Source: Microbacterium sp. p3-SID336 (GTDB lineage: Bacteria > Actinomycetota > Actinomycetes > Actinomycetales > Microbacteriaceae). Taken from it: DNA of 55,359 bases. Position 1 is the first letter of the stretch. Each line of letters opens with the position of its first letter. Shown one piece after another: positions 34,361-43,644 of the stretch. The stretch lies in assembly GCF_025143365.1 (NCBI RefSeq), contig NZ_JALXPE010000026.1, positions 1 to 55,359 on the forward strand, written 5' to 3'. The notes beneath the pieces were generated by a model. The model was not told where the DNA came from and made no database searches. It was given only the letters and a program-made list of their open reading frames with translations. The translations under genes and the position numbers were made by a program.

Positions 34361-36438
34361 GCGTCCTCCTTCACGGGGATCGGGGTGGCGGTGGGGATGG
34401 TCTCGGAGCGCGGGGCGGCGAGCACGGCGACGCCGTAGCGGCCGAGGTCGATGCGGTCGCGGTGGGTCGTGCCGGTGAGCAGGTCGACGGCGGGTGCCGG
34501 GATCTCGAAGGCGACAGGGGTGCGTCCGTGGTTGAGGTAGAACGTGTAGTCGGTGGTGTCGTCGGCGCGGGTGACCACCTCCACGTCGAGGTCGATGCGG
34601 TCGCGCGCGGGGAGCCCTGCCGTGCGCAGCACGTCCCGGAAGAGCGGCAGCAACCCGTCGTGGTCGATCATGGCGCTCACGTACCAGGCCGCACCGCGGC
34701 CGAGCGGGCGCCGGGTGATCGCGGGCAGGCCGTCGAGCTCGCCACCGGCGTACACGCCGCGCACCTCCACGTCGGCGTCGGCCTCGATCCACTCGCTCCA
34801 GCTGGGCACGGTCAGCGTCTCGTCGGCGTACGCGATCCGCTCGGTGAGGCCGTCGGCGAGCGGCCACTGCTCGTCCACCTCGATGCCGAGCAGCCGCCGC
34901 AGGGGTCCCGGTGCGCCGCCGTCGTGCACCTTCTCGGTGGCGTCGACGACGCCGGAGAACGGTCCGACCACGACGTGCCCGCCGCGCTCGACGAAGGCCG
35001 TGAGGGCTGCGGCGTGCTCCGGTTCCGCGATGTAGAGGTTCGGCGCCACGATCACGTCGTAGCCGTCGAAGGGGCCGGCGGCGCGCACCGCGTCGACGGG
35101 CTGCCCGAGCGCATACAGCGCCCGGTGCCAGGCGCGGGCCTGCTGCGCCCACTGCAGCCGCTGGGAGGGCAGCGACTCCGCGGCGCTCGATCCCCACCAG
35201 GAGTCCCAGTCGACCACGAGCCCGACGCGCGAGCGCACGCGGGTGCCGCGCACGGGTTCGAGCTTGCGCAGCTCCCACCCGAGGGCCTTGGTCTCCTGGA
35301 AGCTGCGCGACCGCTCGCCGCGGTGGCCGAGCATCGAGGAGTGGAACTTCTCCTGCCCGTACTTCGCCTGACGCCACTGGAAGAACATGACGGCGTCGGA
35401 CCCGTGCGCCACGGCCTGCAGGCTCTCCACGCGGATCTTGCCGGGGGCCTTCGGCACGTTCACGTCGCGCCAGCTGGTGGCGCTCGCGGAGGACTCCAGC
35501 AGCAGCCACGGCTGCCCGCCCTTGAGCGCGCGCATGAGGCCGTAGTTGAGGGCGGCGCCCACGTGCGAGGTGGGGTCGGCGGGGTCGGGGTAGGCGTCGT
35601 CGGTCACCACGTCCTCGACCGCGGCGAAGTCCCAGTAGTCCAGGTCGCGGAACATGCTCATGAAGTTCGTGGTCACCGCGATGTCGGGCGTGACCTCGCG
35701 CAGCACGTCGATCTCCAGCTGGAACAGCTCCAGCAGCGCGTCGGAGGAGAAGCGCTCGAAGTCGAGCAGCTTGGTGGGGTTGACCGGTCCGGGGGCGCGT
35801 TTGGGCGTCTCGATGTGGTCCCACGACGTGTAGCGCTGACCCCAGACGTTCACGCCCCAGGCTTCGTTGAGCCCGTCGAGGTCGCCGTAGCGCTCCTGCA
35901 GCCAGCGCCGGAAGTGGCGGGCCGACTCGGGGCACCAGCACCGCGAGGTGTGGTCGCCGTACTCGTTGGAGATGTGCCACATCGCGAGTCCGGGGTGGTC
36001 GCCGTAGCGCTCGGCCATGGCCCGCGCCATGCGCGCGACGTTCTCGCGCCAGATCGGCGAGGAGGGGCAGTAGGTCTGCCGGGAGCCGAACTCGAGCCGG
36101 TGCCCGTCGGCATCCCACGGGGCCATCTCCGGGTGGGCGCGCAGCAGCCAGGAGGGCGGGGTGGCGGTCGCGGTGGCGAGGTCGATCGCGATGCCCGCGT
36201 CCCAGAGCAGGTCGATGATCCTGTCGAGCCAGCCCCAGTCGTAGACGCCGGGCTCCGGCTCGAGCTGCGGCCAGCTGAAGATCGGCAGGCTCACCATGTT
36301 CACGCCCGCTTCGCGCATCAGGCGGATGTCCTCGTGCCACGTCTGCTCCGACCACTGGTCGGGGTTGTAGTCCCCGCCGAAGGCGAGTGCGTCCAGGCGC
36401 ACGCGACGGATCGGCTGGTCGGCGCGGGGTGCGGGCAC
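34357..36438 (-). CDS. GH42 beta-galactosidase
   Basis: The protein has 693 residues. Near the N-terminus AFGGDYNPDQW marks the (beta/alpha)8 barrel. The acid/base Glu159 lies in WHISNEYG and the nucleophile Glu315 in WLLLESSASA. Cys124, Cys167 and Cys169 (CWCPES) form the usual GH42 zinc site. The start is GTG at 36438, with GAGGAG five bases upstream. There is no signal peptide, so it works in the cytoplasm on imported galactosides. Its stop overlaps the gcvPA start. Upstream lies an operator shared with the ABC operon at 42.2 kb. Confidence 0.92.
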   Translation of the reverse strand: MPAPRADQPIRRVRLDALAFGGDYNPDQWSEQTWHEDIRLMREAGVNMVSLPIFSWPQLEPEPGVYDWGWLDRIIDLLWDAGIAIDLATATATPPSWLLRAHPEMAPWDADGHRLEFGSRQTYCPSSPIWRENVARMARAMAERYGDHPGLAMWHISNEYGDHTSRCWCPESARHFRRWLQERYGDLDGLNEAWGVNVWGQRYTSWDHIETPKRAPGPVNPTKLLDFERFSSDALLELFQLEIDVLREVTPDIAVTTNFMSMFRDLDYWDFAAVEDVVTDDAYPDPADPTSHVGAALNYGLMRALKGGQPWLLLESSASATSWRDVNVPKAPGKIRVESLQAVAHGSDAVMFFQWRQAKYGQEKFHSSMLGHRGERSRSFQETKALGWELRKLEPVRGTRVRSRVGLVVDWDSWWGSSAAESLPSQRLQWAQQARAWHRALYALGQPVDAVRAAGPFDGYDVIVAPNLYIAEPEHAAALTAFVERGGHVVVGPFSGVVDATEKVHDGGAPGPLRRLLGIEVDEQWPLADGLTERIAYADETLTVPSWSEWIEADADVEVRGVYAGGELDGLPAITRRPLGRGAAWYVSAMIDHDGLLPLFRDVLRTAGLPARDRIDLDVEVVTRADDTTDYTFYLNHGRTPVAFEIPAPAVDLLTGTTHRDRIDLGRYGVAVLAAPRSETIPTATPIPVKEDA

Positions 36439-36499
36439 GGGTGCTCCTCTCTGAGGCACGGCCGGGGAGCGGCACTCTGGTGCATTTCCCCGTTCAGCT

Positions 36500-36516
36500 G
36501 TATTCTGTATACACAC
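36500..36516. promoter_or_regulatory. GntR operator copy 1 (between GH42 and GntR genes)
   Basis: GTATTCTGTATACA (36500-36513) is identical to 42209-42222. The core TTCTGTATACACAC is a slightly imperfect palindrome. It stands in the 143-base divergent region, so it can control both the GH42 unit and the gntR gene. Confidence 0.75.
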
Positions 36517-36581
36517 ACTAGGTCGCTGGTCAGGATGGCGTCAAGCCATAGGCTGACGGGCAGGCGTCAGAAGGGGAAGGC

Positions 36582-37238
36582 ATGGCGATCGAACGCAAGA
36601 ACCTGCGCTCGCAGGTGCGCGAGGAACTGCTGACCCGCATGCGCGCCGGGCTGGTGCAGCCGGGCGAGGGCATCAACGAGGTGCAGCTCGCCACCGAGCT
36701 CGGGGTCAGTCGCACTCCGCTCCGGGAGGCGCTCATCGCCCTGGAGTCCGAGGGGCAGATCGAGAGCGAGAACGGCAAGGGCTTCCGCTTCGTGCCGCTG
36801 AGCGCTTCCGAGTTCCGCGACCTCGCGCCCGTCATGGCGGCACTGGAGAGCCTGGCACTCGAGCTCAGTCCGCCAGAGGAGCTGCGGGCGATCGGCGCCC
36901 GGCTGAAGGACATGGCCGACGCGTTCGCCGACGAGCTGGTCGAGCATCAGCTCGTCATCACGAAGGACGACGAGTGGCACAGCCTCATGCTGTCCGCCTG
37001 CCCCAACACCCGGCTGCTCGCGGTGATCGAGAGCGTGCGCAGCTCCTTCCACCGCTACGAGTCCCTGCTCGTCCCGGAGGACGTGAAGGTCGAGCGCGTC
37101 GCCGCCGAGCACGCCGAGATCGCCAGGCACCTGGCCGAGGGCGACGTGCCCGGCGCGATCGAGGCGCTCAAGCTCAACTGGACCAACGGCATGCAGCGCA
37201 TCCTCGACAGCGCCACCAGCAGCTACTTCACCGCCTGA
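36582..37238 (+). CDS. GntR-family regulator (FadR/FCD subgroup)
   Basis: The protein has 218 residues. The N-terminal winged helix reads INEVQLATELGVSRTPLREA, then LIALESEGQIE. The C-terminal all-helical FCD ligand domain includes AEHAEIARHLAEGDVPGAIE. FCD regulators bind sugar acids, organic acids or amino acids at a metal site. It lies between the GH42 and the ABC-glycosidase units, and both have the same palindrome upstream, so it probably controls both. Confidence 0.92.
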   Translation: MAIERKNLRSQVREELLTRMRAGLVQPGEGINEVQLATELGVSRTPLREALIALESEGQIESENGKGFRFVPLSASEFRDLAPVMAALESLALELSPPEELRAIGARLKDMADAFADELVEHQLVITKDDEWHSLMLSACPNTRLLAVIESVRSSFHRYESLLVPEDVKVERVAAEHAEIARHLAEGDVPGAIEALKLNWTNGMQRILDSATSSYFTA

Positions 37239-37256
37239 CCCGCGCCCCCGCACGGC

Positions 37257-38933
37257 TCAGGCCGACAGGGTCACGGCGAGGTCGACGAAGAGCGCGGCCG
37301 ACCAGCCGAAGGCCGTCGTGGCCGTGCGGGCCTTCTGCCCCGTGCGCGGGTGGAAGTACTCGTGCGGACCGCCGCCGTGGATCACGAGCGCCACGGTCTG
37401 CTCGCGCAGCTGCCGTGCGCGCTCGGGGTCGCCCGAGGCCTCCAGCCCCTCCGCGACCAGGGCGGCCGTGTTGATCCACACCGGCCCGCGCCACATCCGC
37501 TCCTCGGAGAAGTCGGGGTCGGACGCGGCCACGGTCGGCAGCCCCCAGGGCAGCGCGAACCGCTCCGTGTCGTCCACCGCGGCACGCAGTGCGGCGGCGA
37601 TCGGCTCCGGCAGGGTGCCGGTGAGCAGCGGCATGAGGCCGACGACGGTGTCGCTGCGCAGCGTCTCTCCCCCGCCGAAGGCGAGGAAGCGTTCGGCGTC
37701 CGCATCCCACATCCGCAGCAGGAGCTCCTGGGTCGCGGCAGCACGGGCGTGGAAGCGCGACACGTCGGCATCCGGCTCGTAGCGGGAGAGGAGGGCGGCG
37801 AGCTCGCGGTCCTGGCGCACGAGATACGCGCCGAGGTCGGGTGCCGCGGTCGGCAGCGGCCCGTCGAAGATGGGGCTGTCGTCGAGCCCGGACGAGTACG
37901 GGTGGCCGTACTCGGGCATGCCGTCGCCGTCGAGGTCGCTGTCGGCGAACCACCAGTCCTGCGAGCGGATCACGGTCGCGAGCTGCCGGCGGACCCACTC
38001 CGGGGCGTCCTCCGCGTCGAGCACCTTCCGCAGCGCCCAGGCGGCGAGCGGCGGCTTCGTCAGGGGCACGGGTGCGGCGGGGTCGGCGATCTGCGACCCC
38101 GCGCGGCGCAGGTTCGCCCTGTCGCTCTCCGGGAGGTCGTCGCTCGTCGCGAGCACCCCCTCCTCGTGCACGACGTCGGGCAGCTGCCCGTTCGGCTGGG
38201 GGAAGCGGAACGCGATGTCGAGCTGCTCGCGCGCCAGGGCGGGGTCGCCGTGACGCAGACCGACCGCGATGAAGTACGCGTCCCACTGCCACAGCCCGAC
38301 GTAGCCGATCTTCGACGGCACGATCGCCCGCGCGTCTCCGAGCGAGGGCAGCTCGACGATGTTCGCCCCGAGCACCCACCAGCAGAACGCGGTCATCTCC
38401 TGCAGATCGTCCCGCACACGCGGGCAGCGGGCGAACCAGTCCCGCCACACCTCCGTGGTCGCCGCGAGCGCCTCGGCGTGTTCGCCGGGCTCGACCGTGA
38501 CGGAGCGGTCGGCGCCGATGTGCAGGCGGAGGCCAGGGCCGAGCGCGTGCTCCTCGATCCGCCCGTCCGGGTGCGTGAGCCGCACCCGCAGGCCGGGGTG
38601 TCCACCGAGGCTCAGCGTCGCAGGATCGGCGAACGTGAGCGTGGCACGCACCTCCGGTTCCTCAGCCGGCGCAGCGAGAGGAGGGCCCCCGAACGCGATC
38701 CGCTCGGGCCGCACGTCCGCCACGGGAAGCACGGCCCCGTCCGGGTCGAGCACCTCCACGAGGTCGAGCACCCGGCAGTCCGACAGCCTCCGCTCGTACT
38801 CCGAGGTGTGCACGCGCACGCCGTCGCCCTCGCGGAAGACGAGCACGCGCGAGCGGGGCAGCGTGAACGGGGCGGTCACGAGGTCGAGGTGCCGGCCGGC
38901 GAGCCCCGCGAGATCGAGGGCGTCCGTCATCAT
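37257..38933 (-). CDS. Glycosidase of the (alpha/alpha)6-barrel type (MGH1/GH63-like)
   Basis: The protein has 558 residues and no signal peptide. An N-terminal beta domain is followed by an (alpha/alpha)6 catalytic barrel with LWQWDAYFIAVGLRHGDP, then MWRGPVWINTAALVAEGL and PHEYFHPRTGQKA, blocks shared by GH63, trehalase-like and mannosylglycerate-hydrolase (MGH1) proteins. The likely acid is the Asp of WDAYF or the Glu of HEYF, by family analogy. It is coupled by ATGA to the permease upstream. The linkage it cleaves is not clear. Confidence 0.8.
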   Translation of the reverse strand: MMTDALDLAGLAGRHLDLVTAPFTLPRSRVLVFREGDGVRVHTSEYERRLSDCRVLDLVEVLDPDGAVLPVADVRPERIAFGGPPLAAPAEEPEVRATLTFADPATLSLGGHPGLRVRLTHPDGRIEEHALGPGLRLHIGADRSVTVEPGEHAEALAATTEVWRDWFARCPRVRDDLQEMTAFCWWVLGANIVELPSLGDARAIVPSKIGYVGLWQWDAYFIAVGLRHGDPALAREQLDIAFRFPQPNGQLPDVVHEEGVLATSDDLPESDRANLRRAGSQIADPAAPVPLTKPPLAAWALRKVLDAEDAPEWVRRQLATVIRSQDWWFADSDLDGDGMPEYGHPYSSGLDDSPIFDGPLPTAAPDLGAYLVRQDRELAALLSRYEPDADVSRFHARAAATQELLLRMWDADAERFLAFGGGETLRSDTVVGLMPLLTGTLPEPIAAALRAAVDDTERFALPWGLPTVAASDPDFSEERMWRGPVWINTAALVAEGLEASGDPERARQLREQTVALVIHGGGPHEYFHPRTGQKARTATTAFGWSAALFVDLAVTLSA

Positions 38934-39877
38934 CGGCCTCCGAGGCCGGAGGCGGCCATGCTGTTGAGGATCTTCCGCTGTCCGATCACGAACACGATCA
39001 GCATCGGCACGGTGGCGATCGCCGACGCGGCCATCACGAGCCCGTAGTTGATCGAGCCGAACTGCCCCTGGAACGAGGTCAGCAGCAGCGGCACCGTGAA
39101 GAGGTCGGGGGTGTTCAGCAGCACGAGCGGGAAGAGGAACGCGTTCCACACCCCGAGCGCGGTGATGATGCTGAGCGCGGCGAGCCCGGGCTTGAGGTTG
39201 GGCAGCACGATGCTCCAGAAGATGCGCCAGCGGCCGGCGCCGTCCACCAGCGCCGCCTCCTCCAGCTCCCGCGGCAAGGCCAGCACGAACTGGCGCATCA
39301 GGAACACGGCGAAGGGGTTGGCGATCATCCCCGGCACGATCAGGGCGAGGTGGGAGTCCACCCACCCGATCTGCGACATCAGCAGGTAGAACGGGATCAG
39401 GGTGACCTGCGCCGGGATCATCTGCGTCGCGAGGAACACGATGAACAGCACCTTGCTGCCGCGAAAGCGGATACGCGCGAACGCGTAGCCCGCCATCGAC
39501 GCTGTGAGCAGCGTGCCCACCACGACGAGCACGGCGATGTAGGCGCTGTTGAGATACGCCTGTCCGAACGGCACCGCGTTCCAGGCGTCGGCGTAGTTCT
39601 GCACCGTCCACGGGTTCGGCAGGAACTCGAGCGGGTTCTTCAGCAGCTGCGGCAGCGTCTTGAACGACGTCAGCAGCATCCACACGAAGGGGAACACCAT
39701 CGAGATGCCGGCGATCGTGAGCACGATGTGCAGCGCGGTCGCGCCGAGGCGTCGGCGGGCGCGGTCGGCGCCGGGTCCACCGCGCCCTCGACGCCGGTAG
39801 CCCGGTGCGGTGATCGCGATCGTGGAGTCCGTCGCCGGGGCGTGCGGCTCGGCCAGGGAGGGGGTCTGCAGGGTCAT
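38930..39877 (-). CDS. Carbohydrate ABC transporter permease (MalG type)
   Basis: The protein has 315 residues: a ~45-residue basic N-terminal extension, then six membrane helices. The EAA loop reads ELEEAALVDGAGRWRIFWSI. It overlaps the partner permease and the glycosidase by 4 bases each, so transport and hydrolysis are coupled. Confidence 0.93.
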   Translation of the reverse strand: MTLQTPSLAEPHAPATDSTIAITAPGYRRRGRGGPGADRARRRLGATALHIVLTIAGISMVFPFVWMLLTSFKTLPQLLKNPLEFLPNPWTVQNYADAWNAVPFGQAYLNSAYIAVLVVVGTLLTASMAGYAFARIRFRGSKVLFIVFLATQMIPAQVTLIPFYLLMSQIGWVDSHLALIVPGMIANPFAVFLMRQFVLALPRELEEAALVDGAGRWRIFWSIVLPNLKPGLAALSIITALGVWNAFLFPLVLLNTPDLFTVPLLLTSFQGQFGSINYGLVMAASAIATVPMLIVFVIGQRKILNSMAASGLGGR

Positions 39878-40836
39878 GCCGGGTCATCCTCGTAGTGGAC
39901 GAACTTCTTCTGCGCGCCGAACTGGATCGCCGTGATCACGAGCGTGAGCACGAGCAGGATGATGCTGGCGGCACTGGACGGACCGAACTCGAACCGCCCG
40001 AAGCCGAGATCGAAGATGTGGTACACGATCGTGCGGGTGGCGTTGTCCGGCCCGCCGCCGGAGACGAGCACATAGACCGTGTCGAACGTCTGCAGCGAGG
40101 AGATGAACGCGATCACCGAGGAGAAGAACACGATCGGTGACAGCAGCGGAAGGCGGATGGACGTGAACAGCCGCCAGGCGCCGGCACCGTCGATGCGGGC
40201 GGCCTCGATGACCGCGGGCGAGATGTTCTGCAGCCCGGCCAGGAAGATCACCACGTTCAGGCCCATCGACGACCAGATCGTGACGATGCACACCGCGAGC
40301 AGCGCGAGCTTCGGGTCCTGCAGCCAGTCCGGCGGCGTGATGCCGAACACCTCGGCGATCGTGGTGGACAGCAGTCCGTCGGCGCGGAACATCTGCTGCC
40401 AGATCATGGCGACCGCGACGGTCGAGGTCACCACGGGTGCGAAGAACAGGATCAGGTAGAGCGTGCGGGTCTTCAGCTTCTCCAGCGCCACCGCGACGAC
40501 GACGGCGAGAGCCAGGCCGATCGGCACCGTGATCAGGGCGATCAGAAGCGTGTTGAGGATCGCCCTGCCGAGCAGGGGGTCGGTCAGCTGCTCGGCGAAG
40601 TTCGCGAAGCCGACCCACTCGAGGTCGCTCAGGCCGTCCCATTCGGCGAAGGCGAGCACGAGGCTCGCCGTGAACGGCAGGAGCACGAAGACTGCCATGC
40701 CGAGCAGCTGCGGCGCGACGAAGACGTAGCCCCAGCGGCGGTCGCGGCGCCGCCATGCGGCCTCTCGGCGCAGGGGCGGAGCGGATGCCGCAGGGTCGAC
40801 CTGCGGCATCCGCCCGTTCTCGGTGAGAGTGGTCAC
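39874..40836 (-). CDS. Carbohydrate ABC transporter permease (MalF type)
   Basis: The protein has 320 residues and six membrane helices, with VIEAARIDGAGAWRLFTSIR as the ATPase-contact loop. It begins four bases after the binding-protein stop. As in the other sugar operon, no ATPase gene is nearby. Confidence 0.93.
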   Translation of the reverse strand: MTTLTENGRMPQVDPAASAPPLRREAAWRRRDRRWGYVFVAPQLLGMAVFVLLPFTASLVLAFAEWDGLSDLEWVGFANFAEQLTDPLLGRAILNTLLIALITVPIGLALAVVVAVALEKLKTRTLYLILFFAPVVTSTVAVAMIWQQMFRADGLLSTTIAEVFGITPPDWLQDPKLALLAVCIVTIWSSMGLNVVIFLAGLQNISPAVIEAARIDGAGAWRLFTSIRLPLLSPIVFFSSVIAFISSLQTFDTVYVLVSGGGPDNATRTIVYHIFDLGFGRFEFGPSSAASIILLVLTLVITAIQFGAQKKFVHYEDDPA

Positions 40837-40840
40837 CGGC

Positions 40841-42151
40841 CTACTTCTCCGACCGTTCCGCGACCACCTCGGCGATCGTGTCGAGCGTCGTCTGCGCGTC
40901 GACCTTGCCCTCGTAGAGCTTCTGGAACTCCTCCGCGATGGCGACGGGAAGCCCGGGGATGCGGGCCTCGGCGGGGTAGTCCTCGAAGCCGATGTCGCGC
41001 ATGTCGAGGAACGTCTGGGCGTGTGCGGGGTAATCGCCCTCGAGCACGACCTCGTCGGCGCCCTTGATCGACGGCACCGCGTTGCCGCCGCCCTCCAGGC
41101 GGAACGTCTGCCCCTCGGCCGAGAGGAACTCGGTCCAGAACGTGAACGCCGCGTCCTTGACCTTGGTCTTGCCGTTGATGGCGAGGAACGAGGTGGCGAC
41201 GCCGGTGGGCGCCTCTTCGCCGTCCGGGGTGGGCCAGCGCACGATGTCGTAGCTGTCCTGCTCGCCCGCGGCGCTGACCGTGCCGATCGTGTAGCGGCCC
41301 TGCACGAAGAAGCCGGCCTTGTGCGTCACGAACACGCTGTCGGCCCCGGCGCCGTCCGGGAGGGTGTCGGCGACGACGAAGGTGCCGTCCTGGAACAGCT
41401 CGCCGAACTGCTGCATGGCCTCGACGGTGTCGGCGTCCTCGTTCGCGACGAACGCGCCCTTGTCGTCGTAGGGCGCGTCGAGTCCCTGCGACGAGAGCCA
41501 GCTCCAGTGCGTGGCCCAGTAGTTCCAGTACATGGTGCCGGTGAGCCCCGCGTCGTTAAGGGCGGCGTTCATCTCCAGGAACTTGTCGGTGGTCCACTCA
41601 CCGTTCTCGGCGAGGGTCGCCGGGTCCTCGGTGATGCCGGCCGCGGCGAGCGCCTGCTTGTCGTACCAGAACACGTCCGGGTTGGAGTCGTTGGGGGCGG
41701 CGTAGACCTCGCCGTCCTTCTCGGCGGCGCCGAACAGCCCGGGGAAGAAATCGTCGTAGGCGGTCTTGCTGTCCTTCGAGTCCATCAGCTCGCGCAGGGG
41801 CATGAGCCGCTTCGAGTCGACGAACTGTCCGATCATGTCGTCGCCGACGTAGAACACGTCGGGGGCGGTGTTGCTGGTGAGCTGGGCGAGCAGCTTGGAG
41901 TGGTAGTCGCCGTACCCGGCGACGGGCTGGAGCTTGACGGTGATGTCGGGGTGACGCTCCATGAACTCCTTGTTGAACTCCTCGTAGCGCGTCAGCTCCT
42001 CCGGCGTGCCCCAAGTGGACCAGACGACCGTGGACTTCCCGTCGGCGTCGACACCGCCGCCGCCACCGCCGCCGCTGCATGCGGCGAGTCCGAGTGCGAG
42101 CGCTCCGACGGCGCCCAATGCCAGATACCGTGTCGCAGAGCCACGTGCCAT
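40841..42151 (-). CDS. Sugar-binding lipoprotein of ABC transporter
   Basis: The protein has 436 residues. The signal peptide has lipobox GLAACS (Cys25), a poly-Gly linker, and then VVWSTWGTPEELTRYEEFNK, the start of a family-1 (MalE/UgpB-like) binding protein. Aromatic residues (YWNYWATHWSWL) in the middle probably stack on sugar rings. AGAGG lies 7-8 bases before the ATG. It is the first gene of the operon controlled by operator copy 2. Confidence 0.92.
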   Translation of the reverse strand: MARGSATRYLALGAVGALALGLAACSGGGGGGGVDADGKSTVVWSTWGTPEELTRYEEFNKEFMERHPDITVKLQPVAGYGDYHSKLLAQLTSNTAPDVFYVGDDMIGQFVDSKRLMPLRELMDSKDSKTAYDDFFPGLFGAAEKDGEVYAAPNDSNPDVFWYDKQALAAAGITEDPATLAENGEWTTDKFLEMNAALNDAGLTGTMYWNYWATHWSWLSSQGLDAPYDDKGAFVANEDADTVEAMQQFGELFQDGTFVVADTLPDGAGADSVFVTHKAGFFVQGRYTIGTVSAAGEQDSYDIVRWPTPDGEEAPTGVATSFLAINGKTKVKDAAFTFWTEFLSAEGQTFRLEGGGNAVPSIKGADEVVLEGDYPAHAQTFLDMRDIGFEDYPAEARIPGLPVAIAEEFQKLYEGKVDAQTTLDTIAEVVAERSEK

Positions 42152-42208
42152 CTCGCTACCTCTTTCGTCATTGAAGATCGGGTCGGGATCGCCCCGTGGG
42201 GCTCACCA

Positions 42209-42239
42209 GTATTCTGTATACAGAACGCAATCCTGTCAA
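42209..42239 (-). promoter_or_regulatory. Promoter of the second sugar operon with GntR operator copy 2
   Basis: On the minus strand: TTGACA (42234-42239), 17 bases, then CAGAAT (42211-42216). A perfect 14-bp palindrome TTCTGTATACAGAA (42212-42225) covers the -10 region. Bases 42209-42222 are identical to the GH42 operator. Confidence 0.78.
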
Positions 42240-42326
42240 GATCGAGACGCGAGCGCGCGGCTTGGCGGCCATCGGGCCCCGACCGCGCGCCGACTCGCAG
42301 GAGCTCGGACCCCCGCACACGCGAAC

Positions 42327-42360
42327 GAGCGCCCGGCCTCGCGAGAGAGGCCGGGCGCTC
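42327..42360 (-). terminator. Intrinsic terminator after the aztD-like gene
   Basis: GAGCGCCCGGCCTC (42327-42340), loop GCGAGA, GAGGCCGGGCGCTC (42347-42360): a perfect 14-bp stem 15 bases past the stop. Confidence 0.88.
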
Positions 42361-42374
42361 GGGACGCTCCGCGA

Positions 42375-43577
42375 TCAGTGCCCGGCGGTGCCGACCACCA
42401 CGAACTCGTTCGGCACCACATCGAGCGCCGTCTCGGCGACGATCTCCCCCGAATGCAGGTCGACCGCGACCATGCGACTCTTCGCCGGTTCGGTCACGTA
42501 GGCGATGTCACCGACGACGCGCAGCCCGGGATGCGGCTCCTGCCACTCGGTCGGGCTCTCCCACGCATCGATGACGCTCCAGGAGTCCTGCACCTCCCCC
42601 TGCTCGTCGAGCACCGTCAGGGAACCGTCGGCCCCCAGCACGACGACGTCGTCGTGCGCGCTGCGCCCCACCCCGCGCCAGGTGTATTCGACCCCCTCGG
42701 GAAGATCGATCACCGAAAGCTCCCGCGAGGCGGTGTCGATCCGCACGAGCTGAGACAGGAAGTAGCCCTCCTGGTCGGGGTCCGTCTTGTAGTCGCCGAA
42801 CGCGATCGCGCTCGTGTCGGACACATACGCGTTGCCGGTGCGGCCGAAAGCGTCGGGAGCCACGAGCTTGGTGAAGGCGCCATCCGCGAAGAGCAGCACA
42901 CCGTCCTCGCAACCGAACACCACGGCCTCCCCCTTCAGCGCGCCCTCGCCGTGCACGTTCGGGCACTCCTCGCTCCGCGTCAGCTCTGTGCCGTCCGCCG
43001 CCAGGTGCCGCACCCCGCTGCGCGACTCGGCGGTGCCGAGTGTCGTCAGCACGGAGCCGTCGGAGAGTTCGAGCGCGACGCCGTGGTGCGCGGCCTCCGA
43101 GGTCACCGTGTCGACCGCCGGGAGCGTGCCGGTGCCGATCGCGTCGGTGTCGAAGATCCGCACCCCACCGGTGCCGTCGTCGAACAGCGCCGTACGACCG
43201 GCATGCGGCGTGGCGTGGCCGGCTGCCACCGCGTCGAAGACCTCGCCGGTGAAGGCGACGGCGCCGGAGGCGAGCCCGGTGTCGAGCACATGGAAGCCGT
43301 CCTCCGCGGTCACGAACACGTGGCCATCGTGGTCTCCCGCGCCGTTCACGCGCAGGAACCCGTCGAGTTCGGCGTCCCCGATCGGCGCGAGCGTGTCCCC
43401 GTCGAGCACGAGGATGCCGCCGTCGTAGGTGAGGGCGACGCGGGTGTCGGCCGGATGCTGCTCTCCCGCGGGGGCAGTCGTGTTCGCGGTGGAAGCGCTG
43501 CCGGCACATCCGGCGAGCGCCACGGCGGCGAGGGCGCCGAGTGCACCGATCGCGAGGCGGCTGCGGGTTCGGGTCAT
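42375..43577 (-). CDS. AztD-like periplasmic zinc metallochaperone lipoprotein
   Basis: The protein has 400 residues. The signal peptide ends in a lipobox LAGC (Cys24). The mature protein resembles a beta-propeller and carries many His in short motifs (GDHDGHVFV, GHATPHAGR, EAAHHGVAL, EPHPGL), like AztD, which hands zinc to the AztC binding protein of a zinc ABC importer. No aztABC genes are present in this window. The gene lies 67 bases downstream of a second, related lipoprotein gene that starts at a Zur-like box. Confidence 0.8.
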   Translation of the reverse strand: MTRTRSRLAIGALGALAAVALAGCAGSASTANTTAPAGEQHPADTRVALTYDGGILVLDGDTLAPIGDAELDGFLRVNGAGDHDGHVFVTAEDGFHVLDTGLASGAVAFTGEVFDAVAAGHATPHAGRTALFDDGTGGVRIFDTDAIGTGTLPAVDTVTSEAAHHGVALELSDGSVLTTLGTAESRSGVRHLAADGTELTRSEECPNVHGEGALKGEAVVFGCEDGVLLFADGAFTKLVAPDAFGRTGNAYVSDTSAIAFGDYKTDPDQEGYFLSQLVRIDTASRELSVIDLPEGVEYTWRGVGRSAHDDVVVLGADGSLTVLDEQGEVQDSWSVIDAWESPTEWQEPHPGLRVVGDIAYVTEPAKSRMVAVDLHSGEIVAETALDVVPNEFVVVGTAGH

Positions 43578-43644
43578 GGTTCTTCTCTCTTTCTGGGGGG
43601 ATGCGCGGATGCGCGGTGACGACCGCGGTCGTCGCGGACTGGGG

